Source: Arthrobacter agilis (GTDB taxonomy: Bacteria > Actinomycetota > Actinomycetes > Actinomycetales > Micrococcaceae). Taken from it: a stretch of DNA of 53,522 nt. Position numbers and translations under genes: made by a program. The notes beneath the pieces were generated by a model. That model ran no database searches and was not told the DNA's origin. It saw only the letters and a list, made by a program, of their open reading frames with translations. This document shows positions 50,388 through 53,522 of this stretch, one piece after another. The stretch's first letter is position 1. Each line of letters opens with the position of its first letter. Location of the stretch: the NCBI RefSeq assembly GCF_002157505.1, contig NZ_NFSC01000020.1, positions 1 through 53,522 on the forward strand. The letters are read 5' to 3'.

Positions 50388-51346
50388 GACCGGCTCCTGT
50401 CGGTCGGGATCTCGTCCCTGCAGGAGATGAGTTGGGTGCCGAGGCCGGTGATGGTGCCTTCCATGACGTCTCCGTCGCGCAGGAGGCGGCCCCAGTGGGC
50501 GCCGTTGCCGGCCGGGCTTCCTGTGAGGACCAGGTCGCCGGCGCGCAGCGGCATGGTCTGCGAGGCCTCACTGATGAGCTTCGCGACGCCGAAGATCATG
50601 TCCTGCGTCGATTCGTCCTGCATGACCTGGCCGTTGAGTTTCAGCGTCACCTGCACGTCCTGCGGATCGCCGAAGAATTTGGCCGGAACGAGCAGCGGCC
50701 CGGTGGGCAGGAAGCCCGGGGCGTTCTTGGCCCGGTACCAGTCCGATCCGATGGCGGGCATGTCCTTGCGGAACACGTACTCCCGGGTGGTGATGTCGTT
50801 GACCATGGTGTACCCGAACACGTAGTCCAGGGCCTCTTCCGGGCTCACACGGAAGGCTTCCCTGCCGATGACGGCCGCCAGTTCGAGTTCCCAGTCATGG
50901 GACTTCGAGTAGGCCGGCAGGGTGAGCTCGTCGGTGGCGGAGGCGATCGCCGTCGGCAGTCCGATGAAGAAGTACGGTGTGCCCTGCCCGGCGCGGCTGT
51001 CCATCATCTCCGCGGTCCTGGCGCGCACCTCCGCCTCGTCCTCGCCGGGCTCACGGTGGGCGGCGGCGAGGTCGATCACGTGCTTGCGGTAGTTCGCACC
51101 GGTCTGGAGCACCTGGGCGGGTTCCACCGGTGCCAGGACTTCGACGTCGGCGATGGCCAGGCCCGTGCCTGTCCCGGCAGACGCCGCGAGGGCGTCCAGC
51201 TGGCTTTCGAGGGTGTCCCAGTGCTGGATGAGGGACGTGATGTCCTCATCCAAGGGAAGGACCTGCTCGCCGACCAGGAGACCGGCGCGGGTCTTGTCCC
51301 CGCCGGGCTCCTGGAAGCGGATCAGTGCGTACATCTGTTCTGCCAT
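50384..51346 (-). CDS. Fumarylacetoacetate hydrolase family protein (second copy)
   Basis: 320 aa. FAH/HpaG-like domain with VLQTGANYRKHV, SHDWELELAAVIGREAFRVS, VFGYTMVNDITTREYVFRKD, GFLPTGPLLVPAKFFGDPQD and LRAGDLVLTGSPAGNG. It differs clearly from the first FAH copy, so the two act on different intermediates. It is probably a hydratase or C-C hydrolase of the ring-fission product. Start ATG 51346 is 5 nt from the dioxygenase stop; the stop overlaps the cyclase start by 4 nt. Confidence 0.86.
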   Translation of the reverse strand: MAEQMYALIRFQEPGGDKTRAGLLVGEQVLPLDEDITSLIQHWDTLESQLDALAASAGTGTGLAIADVEVLAPVEPAQVLQTGANYRKHVIDLAAAHREPGEDEAEVRARTAEMMDSRAGQGTPYFFIGLPTAIASATDELTLPAYSKSHDWELELAAVIGREAFRVSPEEALDYVFGYTMVNDITTREYVFRKDMPAIGSDWYRAKNAPGFLPTGPLLVPAKFFGDPQDVQVTLKLNGQVMQDESTQDMIFGVAKLISEASQTMPLRAGDLVLTGSPAGNGAHWGRLLRDGDVMEGTITGLGTQLISCRDEIPTDRSRS

Positions 51347-51351
51347 GGTTC

Positions 51352-52371
51352 CTAGCCCCGTCCGTGCTGGGCGTAGGGGTTCAGGAGGGCTTCCTTCATC
51401 TCCGGGGAGGCGCCTTCTTCGGTGGCGGTGAAGCCGTCGGCGGGCGGGAAGGATTCGGTCATGGAGTGCGGCATGGCGCCGTTCTTGTAGAAGTTGTTGG
51501 AACCCTGGGAGGGCTTCCAGGTGTTGGCTTCCCAGTCCGGGACGTAGTTGCGGTAGCCACCAGAATTCAGTTCCACGCGCAGGCCTGAGGGCTCCCGGAA
51601 GTACAGGAAGTTCTGCTCGCCCACGCCGTGGATGGAGGGCCCGTATTCCATCGAGGTGCCGTTCTCCATCATGACGTCCGCGGTGCGCAGAAGGTCCTCC
51701 GTGGCGTCCACCCAGAACGCGATGTGGTTCACGCGGCCGGGGCGGCCGGAGGTGTCCAGGACCACGCCCAGGTCGTGGGACTTCTCATTCGTCGTGAGCA
51801 CGGAGAACACCGTGATCGGTGCCTCGTCCAGATCCACGAAGGCCATGACGCGGAAACCCAGCGCCTTGCTGTACCAGTCGGCGAACCCGCGCACGTCCGA
51901 GGTCGCCACGGTGACGTGGTCCAGGAAGCGGGGGGCCGCGGCGTGGCTGGAGCGGCGCTCCGGGCGGTCGGGGTAGGTGGACTCGAAGCCGGGTTCGGCC
52001 ACGAACCTGTCCACCTCGTAGAACAGGCGCATGGAGTGGCCGTAGGGGCCGGTAAATTCGTAGGCCTTGCCGAAGCCGTGACCGCCGGCGGTCCAGGTGC
52101 CCTGGATGCCGGTGGCCTCGACGCGCTGGGCTGCCGACTCCAGCGCGGCGACGCTGGTGGTCCGCCAGGCCATCCTGCCCAGGGACGCCTCCGGGCCTTC
52201 GGTGATGATCAGGCTGTACCGGTAGTAGTCACCCCAGCAGCGCAGGTAGACGTCGCCGTCGACCCGGTCGATGATGCGCATCCCGAACTTCTCCTCATAG
52301 AACCGTGCCGAGGCTTCGACGTCAGGGGAGGTGATCTCGAGATGGGCAAGATGGGAAAGAGGAGTTTCCAC
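51352..52371 (-). CDS. Extradiol (catechol 2,3-dioxygenase-type) ring-cleavage dioxygenase
   Basis: 339 aa type I extradiol enzyme made of two VOC domains. The C-terminal domain carries the Fe(II) ligands: His152 (RFLDHVTVAT), His216 (VNHIAFWVD) and Glu267 (LRVELNSGG). The N-terminal domain is the degenerate copy (HLEITSPDVEASARFYEEKF). It cleaves a catechol next to the hydroxyls. The ~45-residue tail after SGG is longer than in classical catechol 2,3-dioxygenase. GTG at 52369-52371 follows AAGGA by 7 nt. It is first in the seven-gene operon. Confidence 0.87.
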   Translation of the reverse strand: METPLSHLAHLEITSPDVEASARFYEEKFGMRIIDRVDGDVYLRCWGDYYRYSLIITEGPEASLGRMAWRTTSVAALESAAQRVEATGIQGTWTAGGHGFGKAYEFTGPYGHSMRLFYEVDRFVAEPGFESTYPDRPERRSSHAAAPRFLDHVTVATSDVRGFADWYSKALGFRVMAFVDLDEAPITVFSVLTTNEKSHDLGVVLDTSGRPGRVNHIAFWVDATEDLLRTADVMMENGTSMEYGPSIHGVGEQNFLYFREPSGLRVELNSGGYRNYVPDWEANTWKPSQGSNNFYKNGAMPHSMTESFPPADGFTATEEGASPEMKEALLNPYAQHGRG

Positions 52372-52469
52372 GCTGAATTCCTTCTGGATACTGGCTGCGG
52401 GCGGGTCGTTGCACGTTCAGGACAACTGTGACGTACGGCATGTATCCGAGGAAGGCGTAATTCTTGATA

Positions 52470-53261
52470 TCAAGTATCCGTGCGGGAAATACCACCACCT
52501 GGCTTCAAGGAGTCGGGTCGTCCGGGATCAGCCAGGGCGCGGGCAATACCGCGGGCTGCAGTCTGCAGGGCGGGAACCAGCGCCTGCAGGCGCATCTCCC
52601 GCGGGGGAACCACGACGCCGAGCGAGGCCACTGCGTGCTGCCTGCGGTCCAGCACGGGGACGGCAATGCCCCAGGTGTCCGGATCCACGACACCCTCCAA
52701 CTGGGCGAACCCCTGCCTGGCTGTGTCACTCAGGAGCGCCCGGACCGCATCGACGGTGGTTCCGTCGCCCGGATCTGCGAACTGCTCAAGGTACTGGGCC
52801 TGCAGCAGCCTGTCCTGATACGCCATGAGCGCGATCCCGGCGGACGAGACGTGGACAGGCATCCTCCCGGCGACCTGTGCCCGGTTGTTGACCGAACCAC
52901 GCCGCGACAGCCGCTCCACGAAGAGGACGTCCTCCCCCTCCAGCACGGCCAGATTGACGTTCTGGTGAAGGACCTGCTGGATGTCTTCCATGAACGGCAG
53001 AGCCGCCTGGCGCAGCGCGAGCGCGGGTGAGGCCCTGTTCGCCAGCTCCCACAGCCGCAGCCCCGGCTGCACCATCCCGTCAGGCCCGGTCTCCAGGAAG
53101 TTGTGTCCCGCAAGCTGCCGCACCAGCCGGTGGGTCGTGGTGAGCGGCAGGCCCGCGCGGCCGGCCAGTTCGGACAGCTGCAGCGCCCTGCCCTCCGGGA
53201 AAGCGGAGATCAGCCGGACGACCCGATCCACGACGGAGTCACCCGAATCAGAGTTCGCCAC
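52470..53261 (-). CDS. IclR-type regulator of the aromatic operon
   Basis: 263 aa. N-terminal winged helix (VVDRVVRLISAFPEGRALQL, SELAGRAGLPLTTTHRLVRQ, LAGHNFLETGPDGMV) followed by an IclR effector domain (VNLAVLEGEDVLFVERLSRR, HVSSAGIALMAYQDR, WGIAVPVLDRRQHAVASLGV). IclR family members act as activators or repressors of aromatic acid catabolism and bind the aromatic or ring-cleavage product. GTG 53261 follows AAGG by 9 nt; an upstream in-frame ATG lacks support. It lies 98 nt upstream of the dioxygenase on the same strand and likely controls the operon. Confidence 0.87.
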   Translation of the reverse strand: MANSDSGDSVVDRVVRLISAFPEGRALQLSELAGRAGLPLTTTHRLVRQLAGHNFLETGPDGMVQPGLRLWELANRASPALALRQAALPFMEDIQQVLHQNVNLAVLEGEDVLFVERLSRRGSVNNRAQVAGRMPVHVSSAGIALMAYQDRLLQAQYLEQFADPGDGTTVDAVRALLSDTARQGFAQLEGVVDPDTWGIAVPVLDRRQHAVASLGVVVPPREMRLQALVPALQTAARGIARALADPGRPDSLKPGGGISRTDT

Positions 53262-53371
53262 GCGGTACCGCCTTCCACAAGAGAGAGCTTCGGAGAATCC
53301 AACTCCTGAGATTACGCGGTCTTCACCCTCGGTTGTCGAGCCGGCAGCACCTTCGATGGGGAGACCCCAAG

Positions 53372-53522
53372 CTAATGCAGGCATCTCCGGACGAGGAGGA
53401 GTGTGAGGTCATCGGTGGGATGCAGGGGTGCGTTGATGAAGGCTTTCATCGCCGCTTTCGTGTCGGAACGGGGATCCGCCATGGCCTGCAGATCCGTCTG
53501 GAGCCGGCCCAGATCATCGTTG
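53372..53522 (-). CDS. C-terminal end of a probable PP2C/SpoIIE-type phosphatase (partial)
   Basis: The last 49 codons of a leftward gene that begins beyond the right edge. The frame ends APLHPTDDLTLLLVRRCLH with a stop at 53372-53374. The DDLTLLLVRR ending is the metal-binding Asp motif and final strand of SpoIIE/PP2C phosphatases (usual form DDxTLLVVR). In actinobacteria such domains act in anti-anti-sigma cascades or follow GAF/PAS sensors. Everything upstream is outside the window. Confidence 0.6.
   Translation of the reverse strand, partial: NDDLGRLQTDLQAMADPRSDTKAAMKAFINAPLHPTDDLTLLLVRRCLH

Overview
The window is high-GC DNA from an actinobacterium, most likely an Arthrobacter-like member of the Micrococcaceae. 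This is inferred from the GC-rich third codon positions, a SAM-IV-class riboswitch, a CsoR/CopZ/CopA copper set, a mycothiol-type maleylpyruvate isomerase fold protein, a GAF-ANTAR protein, DUF305 and DUF3105 proteins, and frequent GTG/TTG starts behind strong AGGAG sites. No rRNA, tRNA, CRISPR array, transposase or phage gene was seen. The genus was not tested by any search.

Layout. 1-143 is homopolymer-rich and looks like a contig edge. 144-4710 holds a ChvE-like sugar-binding lipoprotein, a CGNR regulator, an EamA exporter, a dihydrofolate-reductase-like protein and a DUF72 protein. 4747-10394 is a complete L-idonate/gluconate locus: FCD-type GntR regulator, then divergently GntP permease, gluconate 5-dehydrogenase, idonate 5-dehydrogenase and gluconokinase with overlapping or tight junctions. 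10435-14096 is a copper module (copA, copZ, csoR, divergent DUF305 gene) around a clear CsoR operator. 14212-16906 carries a DUF3105 protein and a GAF-ANTAR RNA-binding regulator overlapping a D-serine dehydratase-like gene. 16932-26312 is an accessory stretch: two tandem paralogous membrane proteins, a secreted protein, a Cys-cluster/pentapeptide-repeat protein, a serine-type dienelactone-hydrolase-like protein, a polysaccharide deacetylase, two GNAT acetyltransferases, two broken genes and a GH26 glycosidase. 26424-33250 is more conserved: a mycothiol-dependent-type enzyme, release factor 3, a frameshifted GAF histidine kinase, and metQ-metN-metI behind a SAM riboswitch.

34689-40604 is the most interesting metabolic unit. 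An operon encodes an APC permease, a DmmA-like zinc-ribbon protein, a PDR/VanB-type reductase and a DUF3445 heme-dependent N-demethylase-like protein. It is divergent from a GntR regulator that overlaps by 4 nt a soluble, stand-alone Cache sensor protein. I read it as uptake and oxidative demethylation of a secondary or N-methyl amine under ligand control.

43034-53261 is a probable aromatic catabolic region: MFS transporter and LysR regulator, then a tightly packed leftward operon of extradiol dioxygenase, FAH-family enzyme, cyclase, FAD monooxygenase, ACMSD-like amidohydrolase, second FAH-family enzyme and SDR, with an IclR regulator upstream. The right edge (53372-53522) has the C-terminus of a probable PP2C/SpoIIE-type phosphatase.

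All assignments come from reading motifs by eye; no database search was run.
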